NCBI GenBank assembly: GCA_041674865.1
Contig: JBAYUX010000023.1
Location: forward strand, 1-20,641
Reading direction: 5' to 3'
Length of the DNA stretch: 20,641 nucleotides
Origin: CALREA01 sp041674865
GTDB taxonomy: Bacteria > Patescibacteriota > Gracilibacteria > UBA1369 > UBA12463
Shown here: one piece after another, positions 7,830-15,902 of the stretch
Layout: each line of letters begins with the position of its first letter
Position numbering within the stretch: the first letter of the stretch is position 1
Notes under the pieces: model-generated
Seen by the model: the letters and a program-made list of their open reading frames with translations, nothing else
What the model was told of the DNA's origin: nothing
Database searches by the model: none
Translations under genes and position numbers: made by a program

Positions 7830-8838
7830 AATGATCGTGAGCGTAATTACTTTGACGCTGCGCCCACTCTACCTCCAAAAAACCAAATTGAATAAGTTGA
7901 GTATGAATATCATCCATCGTAAGTTGAATATTTGGAGATTTCGAAGCCAGCTCGTCATTACCCTGGATAGCCAAAAAACCGAGACTTCCCAAGATGGTCA
8001 CAGCACGATCATGAATATAATACATATGCTCAAGAAGATTCATGGTGTGTGCACTACAGTCGCCTGACGCAAGGGGCTTAAGAAGATTTGCGTGCAAAAT
8101 CGCGGTATAGTTCGCAACAGCCCGACGAAGATTCGGTAAAATTTCTCGCTCAAGATAATACAAAAATTGTTGAGCATCTTTTTGATTTGGATGATACTTC
8201 TCCTGCTTATCAGGTAAAAATCTCCCAAGCCTACTGCGAAAAGGCCTACTTGATGCAGCATATGTCTGATTCACAACCGAATAATGCGGCAACTCTGCTT
8301 CAATGATCGATCGAAAATGTCGTTGATTTTTCAAGCCATCATCGGGACGTAAACGTGTAGAAAGTGGATCAACTCCGGCCAAAGGAAAGGTCCCAAGCTC
8401 GAATTGAGGACGATACACTGCGAGCTGCTTATACATTCCAACAAGATCTTCAGGAGAGCAATCGCTATAACTCTGTCGTCCTTCTGGAATATGAAAAAGA
8501 TGAACACCCAAAACAGCAAGTTGACTGAAAAGGTCTATGGATAATCGTTGAAAATGCTCAACGACAGTATGGCTGAATTGTTCACCCGCTCGCTGACACA
8601 TAAGCTGCTCTTCAATGTGCCGAGTATCGAGATGATTGAGAAGCTCTGTTACGATATGGCAAATCTCTGTATCACGAGCAAAACGATCAACAAGGTTAGC
8701 ATGGTGCTGACTAATGACTGAATAGGGAGCAGAATCTGTATCGAGTTTGAAATGTTGTGCTGCCGAGGGACCGGGAACGCTATTCATAACCAGAGGAAAG
8801 GAATAATGCAGACCTGACGAGACACTAGCAATTATCAT
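7819..8838 (-). CDS. hypothetical helical protein, first gene of the deacetylase operon
   Basis: 339 residues from the ATG at 8838. A TTG start at 8865 would add 9 residues, but it precedes the -10 box TATGAT, which ends 6 bases before the ATG; the ATG is preferred. The protein is soluble and mostly helical, with many His and Gln residues, no signal peptide and no clear membrane segment. I recognise no family or catalytic motif. A histidine-rich helical stretch lies at about residues 45-115. Its stop codon lies inside the start of the deacetylase lipoprotein gene (frames overlap by 11 bases), so the two are expressed together. That suggests an envelope-related job, but this is guilt by association. 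Confidence 0.8.
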   Translation of the reverse strand: MIIASVSSGLHYSFPLVMNSVPGPSAAQHFKLDTDSAPYSVISQHHANLVDRFARDTEICHIVTELLNHLDTRHIEEQLMCQRAGEQFSHTVVEHFQRLSIDLFSQLAVLGVHLFHIPEGRQSYSDCSPEDLVGMYKQLAVYRPQFELGTFPLAGVDPLSTRLRPDDGLKNQRHFRSIIEAELPHYSVVNQTYAASSRPFRSRLGRFLPDKQEKYHPNQKDAQQFLYYLEREILPNLRRAVANYTAILHANLLKPLASGDCSAHTMNLLEHMYYIHDRAVTILGSLGFLAIQGNDELASKSPNIQLTMDDIHTQLIQFGFLEVEWAQRQSNYAHDHYEN

Positions 8839-8844
8839 AGGAGC

Positions 8845-8850
8845 ATCATA
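8845..8850 (-). promoter_or_regulatory. -10 box 6 bases before the ATG of the operon
   Basis: TATGAT on the minus strand, 6 bases from the ATG at 8838, implying a leaderless mRNA. No convincing -35 box is seen at 16-18 bases, so support is moderate. Confidence 0.45.
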
Positions 8851-8932
8851 AACAATTAGCAACAAGAACTGCTACCACATGGGAAAAACTCCACCTACAC
8901 AGCAAAAATCCAAATATAAGGTGGAAGCTGAA

Positions 8933-8961
8933 TTGAAGCACATAAATATACAGAGTAGAAT
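8933..8961 (+). promoter_or_regulatory. promoter of the PAP2 gene, leaderless type
   Basis: TTGAAG (8933-8938), 17-base spacer, TAGAAT (8956-8961). Seven bases separate the -10 box from the ATG at 8969, so the start codon should be at or next to +1. This also decides the start against an upstream in-frame ATG at 8879, which lies before the promoter. Confidence 0.7.
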
Positions 8962-8968
8962 ATACCCA

Positions 8969-9676
8969 ATGACGCAAACCATTCTCTATAAATTCAGGGA
9001 AAATCTCGTAAAAATTCTCTCTGGAAACAACCTGTATATTCACCTCTTCGCAATCACACTCACGACAGTGTTCGTCACAAGCGGTTTCGATGGCTGGTAC
9101 TTTTCTTCAACAAGAAATGCAACACTTCAATCCTTCCTCTTCCCTGCAACCTTCGTCGGAGGAACACTACCGATACTGATTCCCCTCTTTCTCTATTGTG
9201 TCGGAAGTATCAAAAAAAATCGTCACCACATCATCACTGCCTACGCTGTAGTACAGGCCGCATTCATGGGTTGGCTCATCTCGTCAGTATACAAGGCTTT
9301 CACTGGAAGAGCCCATCCTGCCATTCATCGAAGCGGCATCTTTTCCGATCTTAGTATCGATCCAACTATCAGTATCGACACGCTCAGTCGAGAGTTTCAC
9401 TTCGGATTTCTCAAAGGTGGCATCTTCTGGGGCTGGCCTTCAGGTCACACCACCGTCGCCTTCTCAGTCGCCTTCACCATCTGGGCCATCTACCAAAAAA
9501 ACACCATCATCAAATATGCCGCCATTATCATAGCAGCCTACGTCGGCATCGGTATCTCCACAAACATTCACTGGTTCTCTGACTTCGTGGCAGGTGCTCT
9601 CATCGGCACAATCATCGGAAAACAAATCGGAAAAAACTTCCTGAAAAAACAGGAAGAAGAATCTAAAACAAATTAA
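8969..9676 (+). CDS. PAP2-family membrane protein, divergent lipid phosphatase
   Basis: 235 residues with about five or six membrane segments (near 22-40, 63-80, 88-106, 163-176, 180-196 and 204-218). PAP2 motif 1 is degenerate: K109-AFTGRA-H116-P117 has His where KX6RP has its second Arg. Motif 2, PSGH at 157-160, is intact. Motif 3 keeps H201 and D205 (IHWFSD), but the usual Ser-Arg 6-7 residues before the His is Ile-Gly. Family members dephosphorylate phosphatidic acid or undecaprenyl pyrophosphate at the membrane. The altered motifs leave activity uncertain, though both nucleophilic-relay histidines remain. The gene ends 2 bp from the 3' end of the convergent tRNA-Trp. Confidence 0.85.
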   Translation: MTQTILYKFRENLVKILSGNNLYIHLFAITLTTVFVTSGFDGWYFSSTRNATLQSFLFPATFVGGTLPILIPLFLYCVGSIKKNRHHIITAYAVVQAAFMGWLISSVYKAFTGRAHPAIHRSGIFSDLSIDPTISIDTLSREFHFGFLKGGIFWGWPSGHTTVAFSVAFTIWAIYQKNTIIKYAAIIIAAYVGIGISTNIHWFSDFVAGALIGTIIGKQIGKNFLKKQEEESKTN

Positions 9677-9678
9677 TC

Positions 9679-9752
9679 TGGCAGGGGCGGAGGGAATCGA
9701 ACCCGCAACAACGGTTTTGGAGACCGGTATGATACCACTTCACCACGCCCCT
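9679..9752 (-). tRNA. trnW: tRNA-Trp (CCA anticodon)
   Basis: Reads on the minus strand as a full cloverleaf. The acceptor AGGGGCG pairs with CGCCCCT, followed by G73 and an encoded CCA (9679-9681). The D stem is GTGA/TCAT, the anticodon loop CTCCAAA, and the T loop TTCGATT. A1-U72 and G73 are Trp identity features. There is a C-U mismatch at the base of the anticodon stem (27-43) and one mismatch in the T stem. G19 and C56 are normal. Confidence 0.95.
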
Positions 9753-9973
9753 ACGGCGAACAAAGCTAAAACGAACCGAAAGCCAACACAGGATAGCATA
9801 GGCACGCTACCTCGAAAAGCAGAGTTTTCCAAAGCTAAACTCAAAAATCAAAGGCTATCACCAAGCCTTGTGGCAAATGAGGCTTCCACCAAAAGCACAT
9901 TTTTGCTAAACTCCCCGCAGTTTCAGTCAGCGAGCACTCCCTTACCAAAAGGATACCTCCCGACTCACCACAC

Positions 9974-10048
9974 GCCGTCATAGCTCAGTGATAGAGCACC
10001 CCCTTGGTAAGGGGGAGGTCGGGGGTTTGACTCCCCTTGACGGCTCCA
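9974..10048 (+). tRNA. trnT: tRNA-Thr (GGT anticodon) with A19-U56
   Basis: Full cloverleaf of 75 nt with encoded CCA (10046-10048). The acceptor GCCGTCA pairs with TGACGGC. The D stem is GCTC/GAGC, the anticodon stem CCCCC/GGGGG with loop TTGGTAA, and the T stem GGGGG/CCCCT. G1-C72 and C2-G71 fit Thr identity; the discriminator is U73. The D loop is AGTGATA, giving G18 then A19 in place of G19. The T loop is TTTGACT, giving U56 in place of C56. The two changes together keep a Watson-Crick elbow pair. Confidence 0.95.
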
Positions 10049-10086
10049 GTTAGGAAAAACAAAATCAAATTCGCTTCACGACTTCA

Positions 10087-10299
10087 TCACCTAGCTAACC
10101 ACATTTTTTCGATTTTTTCTCGTGCCCACGGTGTCCGTCTTAGAAATTTAAGGCTTGAAACCATCGTTGGATCAAACATAAAACATCGTATCTGAATTTT
10201 ATCCGCTAAGTATTTCCACCCGTATTGAGCGACCAAATCTTCAAGTATTTTCTTCAAAGTTACGCCGTGAAGCGGGTCTTTGTGTTGCTGTGTATCCAT
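10087..10299 (-). CDS. VF530/DUF2132 family small protein
   Basis: 70 residues, full length for the family. It carries the signature DPLHGVTL (8-15), then AQYGWKYLADKI, the IRCF motif and LKFLRRTPWAREK near the end. VF530-type proteins have a small helical fold proposed to bind nucleic acid; no role is established that I can name. It lies 15 bp below the PLP enzyme gene, so the two are probably cotranscribed. The ATG has no Shine-Dalgarno site; a TATAAA box ends 9 bases before it. It is the only gene here ending with TGA (a tandem TGATGA), placed where the family normally ends, so TGA acts as a stop in this organism. Confidence 0.92.
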   Translation of the reverse strand: MDTQQHKDPLHGVTLKKILEDLVAQYGWKYLADKIQIRCFMFDPTMVSSLKFLRRTPWAREKIEKMWLAR

Positions 10300-10314
10300 A
10301 TTGTATACTTTATA

Positions 10315-11664
10315 TTATTTCGAAAAGCTCGCAAGAACCTCTTCAAACCTCTCAACAAGATCGGGTTCCAGTCCGCAAGAAATACGAACGAGGCCTGGAG
10401 TAATGCCAATACGATCCAGCTCCTCTTGTGGCATTTCGGAGTGAGTGGTTTGGCCAGGAATACAATAATACGTCGTACTTGCGCCCAAACTAACCGCACC
10501 TGAACCAACGCCCTTGCGAATCATTTCATCAACGAAGGCACTTGCCTGAGCGGCATCATCGAGAAACAAAGCGACCATGCCATTGTCGAGACTCGACGGT
10601 ATCGCTTGATTTCGTATCGTAGTATATGTTGAAGAATCCTCAAGCGTTCTTGCCTGGAAACCGTGACGCGTAGCCACCTCTCGAACACCTTTCGCATTCT
10701 GAGTTGCTCGTAAAAGTCGCTCTGGAAGATCAGTTAAATGTTGCAAAAATTCCTTCGCCACGCGTGGTGCCATGATCGCGCCACCAAGCATTCTTCTTCC
10801 TGAATGAAGATCCAAAAACCTATTAATAAGTTCTGCTTTCCCAGAAACACTTCCTCCCAAATCCTCACTCTGTCCGTTAAAATACTTCGTCATAGACGCA
10901 ATCGTAAGGTCGATACCATTCTCGGCAGGACGCACGGTCAGTGGAGTAAAGGTGTTATCACAAACAGAAACAGCGCCAACTCATTTCGCCTCTTGCGCAA
11001 TATGTTGCAATGGAACAACCTTCAATGTTGGATTATTGCTCGACTCACAGAGAACCATAGAAACATCATCTGGAAGACCCTGTTCAGCAAAATCACTGAT
11101 CGATAAGTGAGCAAATTCTCGGCCAGTTTCAGCGCACATATTCATCAGCTGCGCATACGTTCCGCCATAAATACTCCCGACAACCATAATCTTTCCGCCT
11201 TTCTTGTAGAGCTCACCATCACGAGAAGCAGGTGGAACAAACTGCCGAACTGCCGCATCGATAGCCGCAAGTCCTGAGGCAAAAACAGCCGTCTTCTCTG
11301 TTCCATCGATAGCCGAAATAGCCTCTTCAAGAAGTTCATTTGTAGGATTTGTCAGTCGACTATAAATCCAAACTCGCTGAAAAAGATTCACCAAATCCTC
11401 ATCGGTAATACCTGCCAATTGAATTAAATTTGCATACTGAACTTTCGCCGCCTTCATAGCATCTGAACCAGTCTGTCCAGCAGCAGCTAACTTCCCCTGG
11501 AAGGCCTCCATGAGTTGGTGAGCCGTAGAAAAAGGCTGTGTTGTATGTTGCTCGCCAAGAATAGAGGCAAGGGCAACATTCCTTTCAACCAACTCCTGAA
11601 TTGCTGCTATGTGTGGATTGAGGAGAAGTTCGGATCGCTCTCCACTCTCAGAAGGACCAGCCAT
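10315..11664 (-). pseudogene. trans-sulfuration PLP enzyme (cystathionine gamma-synthase/methionine gamma-lyase type) interrupted by TGA
   Basis: One frame of 449 codons carries a whole Cys/Met metabolism PLP enzyme, broken only by TGA at codon 228 (10981-10983). Before it: YSRLTNPTN (substrate/PLP contacts) and the FASGLAAIDAA helix. After it: VGAVSVCDNTF with D236 (PLP nitrogen contact) and SMTKYFNG with K260 (Schiff-base lysine), then the C-terminal domain. Family members make or cleave cystathionine or release methanethiol; which one is unclear. Length is about 50 residues over E. coli MetB, from an N-terminal extension. The stop aligns with the Glu of REVGAV in MetB, a variable surface position. 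No in-frame restart codon lies right after it. It may be a true nonsense mutation, a sequencing error or a read-through codon. Confidence 0.85.
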
Positions 11665-11688
11665 ACTATAGAATTTACTTTTGTAAAA

Positions 11689-11717
11689 AACATAGGCTGA
11701 TCCGAAATGAGAGTCAA
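11689..11717 (-). promoter_or_regulatory. promoter of the PLP enzyme gene
   Basis: Minus strand TTGACT (11712-11717), 17-base spacer, TATGTT (11689-11694). The predicted leader is about 18 nt and has no Shine-Dalgarno sequence. Confidence 0.6.
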
Positions 11718-11722
11718 TAAAC

Positions 11723-11741
11723 CAAGGGGGTTTAAGCCTTG
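11723..11741 (-). terminator. weak hairpin after the DUF2339 gene
   Basis: A 5-bp stem CAAGG/CCTTG with a 9-base loop, followed by GTTTATT on the minus strand, just after the DUF2339 stop. The stem is short and the T run is broken, so this is a weak call. Confidence 0.25.
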
Positions 11742-11759
11742 ACGACGATGGATAGTAAT

Positions 11760-13409
11760 CTACTTTTCACTCTTCGAATTTTTCTCAAAAAACGCCGTAG
11801 CGAGAAGGAGAAGTCCGATAAGTAAGAATGTGATCACGCGTCCGATGAGTGGCATCTGCCAAACTTCAACAGCGAGGAGTCGCAAAACAACACCACCCAA
11901 GAGGAAGTTTCCAAACAGCCTATACGTCTTCGCCTCACGTTTCACTCCGTAGAAAAACAGCCCGACTCCAACGAGAGCAAAGATGACGAGAGCAATACCA
12001 CGAGCCGTGCTTTCTGGCTGAACAAGATTATGCAAAACGAGCCAGACAAAACTCAAAGAAAAAATCGAACCGACAATCGTATGAGATATCATGAGTTCGT
12101 ACTTGTCAGAGGCAATGCGTTTAAGCGTAAGCGCTGCGACTATAGCCGCAACCGCGAGAGAAAGAACTACAAAGAAGTGATCTCCAAAGAGCGCACGATT
12201 CATCCAAACTTCTCGAGAAAAACTATCCTCAGAAAGAGACATAACAAAAGGCAAAAGATAAAATGCAGAGATCATTTCGGTAGCCCGAGGACTCTTCACG
12301 GCAAAGGCGGCAAGAGCCACAAGCGCAACCGACTCAAGAGAAAGGGCGACGACAAGTGTCTGACCATCGAGCTGGAACATCGTTCCGGAAACAAATGCAA
12401 ACACTGCAGCAGAAAGATACAGATACATCGAAGAACGACTCGTCTGTTGATATGAAAACATGAGTGCTACAAGAAGCGAAACAAGACCCGTTGCAGCCAT
12501 GATTGCCCCCTGCCATTCGTCAGGAACATATCCTCCAACCCATCCCAAAAAGATGAGGGAACTGAGCCCAATCATGACAACATCAACAATCTGCACCGCA
12601 GCAGTTTTGATCGAAACATACACCTGAGAAAAGAGGAAAAATGCATAAAAAAGTCCCATAAAAATCCAAGCAGCTGATTGAGAAATGCCACCAAACGTCA
12701 TAGAATAAAACGCCGTACCAAGAATAGAAAGAAGGAGCAGAATTCTCCAACTACGCAACGCGACAAGCGCGAGAACACCAAGATCAAGAACGAAAACATA
12801 TCGAAGAAGTCCGATGTGATCTGTTGTCGGAGCATTCACGAGAAATGGAGCAATGAGTCCCCCGAAATACGCCGAAACAGCAAGAGGACGAGAATCGTGA
12901 ATAACCGCAGATGCAGCCATACAAATAACAATCACACTCATAATAATGAGAGCACTGATTGGCGTGAAAAAATCATAGATATTGCGAGCGGCGAACATCG
13001 TGATGAACTGCATGGTGACACCCGTGGCCACCAAAACTTGGCCCGGAACTCGCCGCGACAAGATCACAAAATTTCCAAGCGCAAATAATATAAGTCCAGC
13101 AACCATTCCCGAAAGAATTCGCATACTTGGACCAATCCAGTTTTGAATAAACGCATATCGCACAAACCAACTAACCGCGAGCAACAACAAAAATGCTCCC
13201 AACTTCATCAACCAATCTTTCGCAAGCCACTGAAGTGCCAATGTAATCGAATCCGGCTCACGTGGACCATTATTAACGGTTGCATATTCGGACGGTCTTC
13301 CAGAATGCATAGCCGCAGAACTCCTCTGCTCTCCTTCAAAAACAGCCTTTTCAAGTGCCACAACGCGATCTTCCAAAACCTTCAAACGAGAATCCTGTGA
13401 ATGTTCCAT
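11760..13409 (-). CDS. DUF2339 family polytopic membrane protein
   Basis: 549 residues. A short N-terminal coiled coil (about 8-24, LKVLEDRVVALEKAVF) and a polar linker lead to the DUF2339 signature KDWLMKLGAFLLLLAVSWF (about 65-83). Some 13-15 closely packed membrane helices follow to the end, with a short basic tail. No catalytic motif is visible and the family has no firm function. The gene lies 67 bp below the diheme protein gene on the same strand, so read-through transcription is possible but not shown. The ATG (13409) is the first in frame before the coiled coil, with no Shine-Dalgarno site. It stops with TAG. Confident of the family, not of the role. Confidence 0.9.
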   Translation of the reverse strand: MEHSQDSRLKVLEDRVVALEKAVFEGEQRSSAAMHSGRPSEYATVNNGPREPDSITLALQWLAKDWLMKLGAFLLLLAVSWFVRYAFIQNWIGPSMRILSGMVAGLILFALGNFVILSRRVPGQVLVATGVTMQFITMFAARNIYDFFTPISALIIMSVIVICMAASAVIHDSRPLAVSAYFGGLIAPFLVNAPTTDHIGLLRYVFVLDLGVLALVALRSWRILLLLSILGTAFYSMTFGGISQSAAWIFMGLFYAFFLFSQVYVSIKTAAVQIVDVVMIGLSSLIFLGWVGGYVPDEWQGAIMAATGLVSLLVALMFSYQQTSRSSMYLYLSAAVFAFVSGTMFQLDGQTLVVALSLESVALVALAAFAVKSPRATEMISAFYLLPFVMSLSEDSFSREVWMNRALFGDHFFVVLSLAVAAIVAALTLKRIASDKYELMISHTIVGSIFSLSFVWLVLHNLVQPESTARGIALVIFALVGVGLFFYGVKREAKTYRLFGNFLLGGVVLRLLAVEVWQMPLIGRVITFLLIGLLLLATAFFEKNSKSEK

Positions 13410-13476
13410 ACGGATAAAAATAATGAGTTGAGCTCATCATAGCACGACTCACAAACCAGCCATAGGTACCCAAGAA

Positions 13477-15870
13477 CTATGTATTGAAATCAATACTTGC
13501 AATCAAGCCTGCCATATATGCACCCCAGGCTCTCTTTACACCAGTTACATCAGAGCCGTCCGCTCCCTTTGGAACATGCGTACTAGCCATTTTTGGACCA
13601 GGAAGATTGTTGAGCGTAAGCATCCAAAATTCATTCCATTTTTTGAGCTCAGCCGTAATTTCAGCACTATTTGGATCGTAAAATTTCCCAAAAGTGTACG
13701 CATGAATTCTCGCAAGTGTAGTTCGATACATCAATTCAACTCCTGGATTTGGCTCATTGGTAAGAGGTTTCGTAGGAGCCTCAACTGGACCATTTCCAAA
13801 GTTCAAATCCTTGAACAACCATCGATTTTGTGGAGCCTTGGCGAGATCTTCCTGAACCATCTTATCTGCTTCTTCACTCACAAAGAGTCTCATCAACCTA
13901 TTCGCAGCATTCGGATCAGGGTTACGAATAGTGACCGTCTTCGAATCAATACCTCCCAAATCTAAAACATAATCCTTCATAATTAACTTCACCATTCCAA
14001 CGTCATACACGGCATTTCCAAATATCTGTCGTAAGCGCATGAGAAGCTGCTCTGGGCCAATCATACCCGGACCTACGGACTCTAGCTGAACTTCTTCATC
14101 AGACGTAAGCGGTCCCGTCGTCTCACCATTCGCGGCAAACCAAGGACTCATCGCCATTTCAACAATGAGCGCACGGAAGTTGTAATTATTTGCCTTCAAA
14201 AACTGTGCCATGTCAGTCAAAAACCGATCTTCGACGGTGAAGCGTTTCATTTTCGGATCATAATCTTCAGCTCCAAGTCGTGGTGGTTTAACCGGATCAC
14301 GCTCCATAAGCATTGCGAAGGCCATTCTCGCCATCGACTTCGCAAATGGAATATCAGGATTTTCATCAGCCGCAATAATCGACATCATCTTTCCAAGTCG
14401 ATCTGGATCATCATTGGAAATTTTATGACCATTCAAGGCAATGAATGGAAAATCAGCTGGCAATTTCGGATTATGTTTGTAGGTACCATCATTTTTCTGA
14501 TAATCCCAGAATGATGCAGCCACATGATCCATCGGAGTTCCATGACAGGCTACGCACGCAGGATACGTCAGTGTTGGAATTGTAGCCGTTTTCGGAGCCA
14601 CGACATTGCGTGAACCAATATCTAAAACATCGAAATTGAAGAATCTTCGAAGAATCTCCCATGCACGATGTCGACCAATATTCGTCTCGCTCGTGCCAAC
14701 ACGTCCCTGCCAAAGAGGATCTGTTGCAAGACCACTCACTGGAGCCACGGGATGAGAATTGCCTTGTGCATCTTTATTCGGATCAAAAGCCACTAAACGC
14801 CCCGGCCAAAACTCATCCGGATTACCAGCTTGAGCAGGATCTTTATGTCCAGGGGCTACCAGATAATGAGCAGTGATAAATTCCTGAACAGAACGATTAT
14901 TCAAAACGATATATGCCATGAGATTTCCAGGACCACGAGCAAGTTCATCATTATCAAACTGCGCCCAATTGATTCCAAAAACGGTACCGAGAAAATCGAT
15001 AGCATCATTATTTCCTTCGTAAAACTTCGTCTGAGTGAAGTCATTTACCTTCGTGGCAAGCCAGTTATAAAAACCGACATATCCTGTAGCATCCATAAGA
15101 GCATTTTTGAGAGCACTCTTATCCTTGAAACCTGGAGCCGTTGCGGGCATTACTCCACCGGTCACATTTCTCAAAAATTTAGCATATACACCATCAGGCG
15201 AATGAAACTTCACCTTCTCAAAAAATGTCTTATCATCAAGGGCGAAAGCGCCCGCATTACAAGCCTGATTAACCGTCAATGAAACCTGGCTACCAGGAGC
15301 GACTTGGGAAGCGCTATCATGAAATTTAGTAAGAGCCTTAACCTGTTCCTGAGTAAGTTCCTGTGGTCCTCCACCATGAACACTTCCGTCTGGCTTTTTT
15401 ACATGACCCTGAGCGTATTCAGCAACCCAAGATCCACCTCCTGGAGCATCCTTCGCACCCTTTGATAAAAAAGTATCAAAGTGATGTTGTAGCGCAACCG
15501 GACCATGAGTTCCATCATCGGCAACCCAACCAGACTCACCAATTTTTCCTGTCGCATGACAGGACGTACAGCTATTAACCGGTAACTTACGGAATTGATC
15601 AATAAGATCTGGCTGATCAAGACAGGTAGCATTTGGATCAATCGTACCGCCACCTGAAAATCCATCAGCACCAAAATCCACTAAGGCATTTTTATCATAA
15701 TCAGCAGATTTGCACGCAGCCGCAGTAGCAAGCGCTATTCCCGTTCCAATAAACCGAAGAAAACCTCGACGGCCTTGGTCAGGAACCATCTCTGGAACAG
15801 CTCGTACAGCAGAACCGATTGTGTCGGTTTCAACTACTGCATCGTTATGTGGCTGATGAATTTTTGTCAT
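13477..15870 (-). CDS. Tat-exported diheme c-type lipoprotein, DUF1592/DUF1588-like
   Basis: 797 residues. A twin-arginine signal (R34-R35-GFLRF) with a lipobox ending at C53 (ATAAAC) predicts Tat export and lipid anchoring. Two CxxCH heme sites are seen: C101-TSC-H105 and C439-VAC-H443. The second, with PACVACHGTPMD and a following aromatic stretch, resembles the DUF1588 segment of the large planctomycete-type cytochrome proteins that also carry DUF1592 and DUF1585. The rest is diverged, so the assignment is by layout and motif. Between them lies a long helical region (about 195-340). The partner gene is a DUF1501-like protein 32 bp upstream; such pairs are common. Role is not established, possibly extracytoplasmic redox. 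A short inverted repeat precedes the ATG. Confidence 0.85.
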   Translation of the reverse strand: MTKIHQPHNDAVVETDTIGSAVRAVPEMVPDQGRRGFLRFIGTGIALATAAACKSADYDKNALVDFGADGFSGGGTIDPNATCLDQPDLIDQFRKLPVNSCTSCHATGKIGESGWVADDGTHGPVALQHHFDTFLSKGAKDAPGGGSWVAEYAQGHVKKPDGSVHGGGPQELTQEQVKALTKFHDSASQVAPGSQVSLTVNQACNAGAFALDDKTFFEKVKFHSPDGVYAKFLRNVTGGVMPATAPGFKDKSALKNALMDATGYVGFYNWLATKVNDFTQTKFYEGNNDAIDFLGTVFGINWAQFDNDELARGPGNLMAYIVLNNRSVQEFITAHYLVAPGHKDPAQAGNPDEFWPGRLVAFDPNKDAQGNSHPVAPVSGLATDPLWQGRVGTSETNIGRHRAWEILRRFFNFDVLDIGSRNVVAPKTATIPTLTYPACVACHGTPMDHVAASFWDYQKNDGTYKHNPKLPADFPFIALNGHKISNDDPDRLGKMMSIIAADENPDIPFAKSMARMAFAMLMERDPVKPPRLGAEDYDPKMKRFTVEDRFLTDMAQFLKANNYNFRALIVEMAMSPWFAANGETTGPLTSDEEVQLESVGPGMIGPEQLLMRLRQIFGNAVYDVGMVKLIMKDYVLDLGGIDSKTVTIRNPDPNAANRLMRLFVSEEADKMVQEDLAKAPQNRWLFKDLNFGNGPVEAPTKPLTNEPNPGVELMYRTTLARIHAYTFGKFYDPNSAEITAELKKWNEFWMLTLNNLPGPKMASTHVPKGADGSDVTGVKRAWGAYMAGLIASIDFNT

Positions 15871-15887
15871 AAAAAAGTTACTTTTTT
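15871..15887. repeat. AT-rich inverted repeat touching the ATG of the diheme gene
   Basis: AAAAAAGT-T-ACTTTTTT is a perfect 8-bp inverted repeat with a 1-base centre, directly 5' of the ATG at 15870 on the minus strand. It could be a protein site or a weak mRNA hairpin; A/T runs also arise by chance. Confidence 0.5.
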
Positions 15888-15902
15888 AACCGCTACCTAC
15901 TA

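Noticed and set aside
8879..8968. Upstream ATG adding 30 residues to the PAP2 protein
   Set aside because: The added part would be polar and would lie before the promoter at 8933-8961; the ATG at 8969 fits the leaderless pattern and starts just before the first helix.
9717..9983. Plus-strand frame of 88 codons between the two tRNA genes
   Set aside because: It begins inside tRNA-Trp and ends inside tRNA-Thr, has no start signals, and its product is low-complexity.
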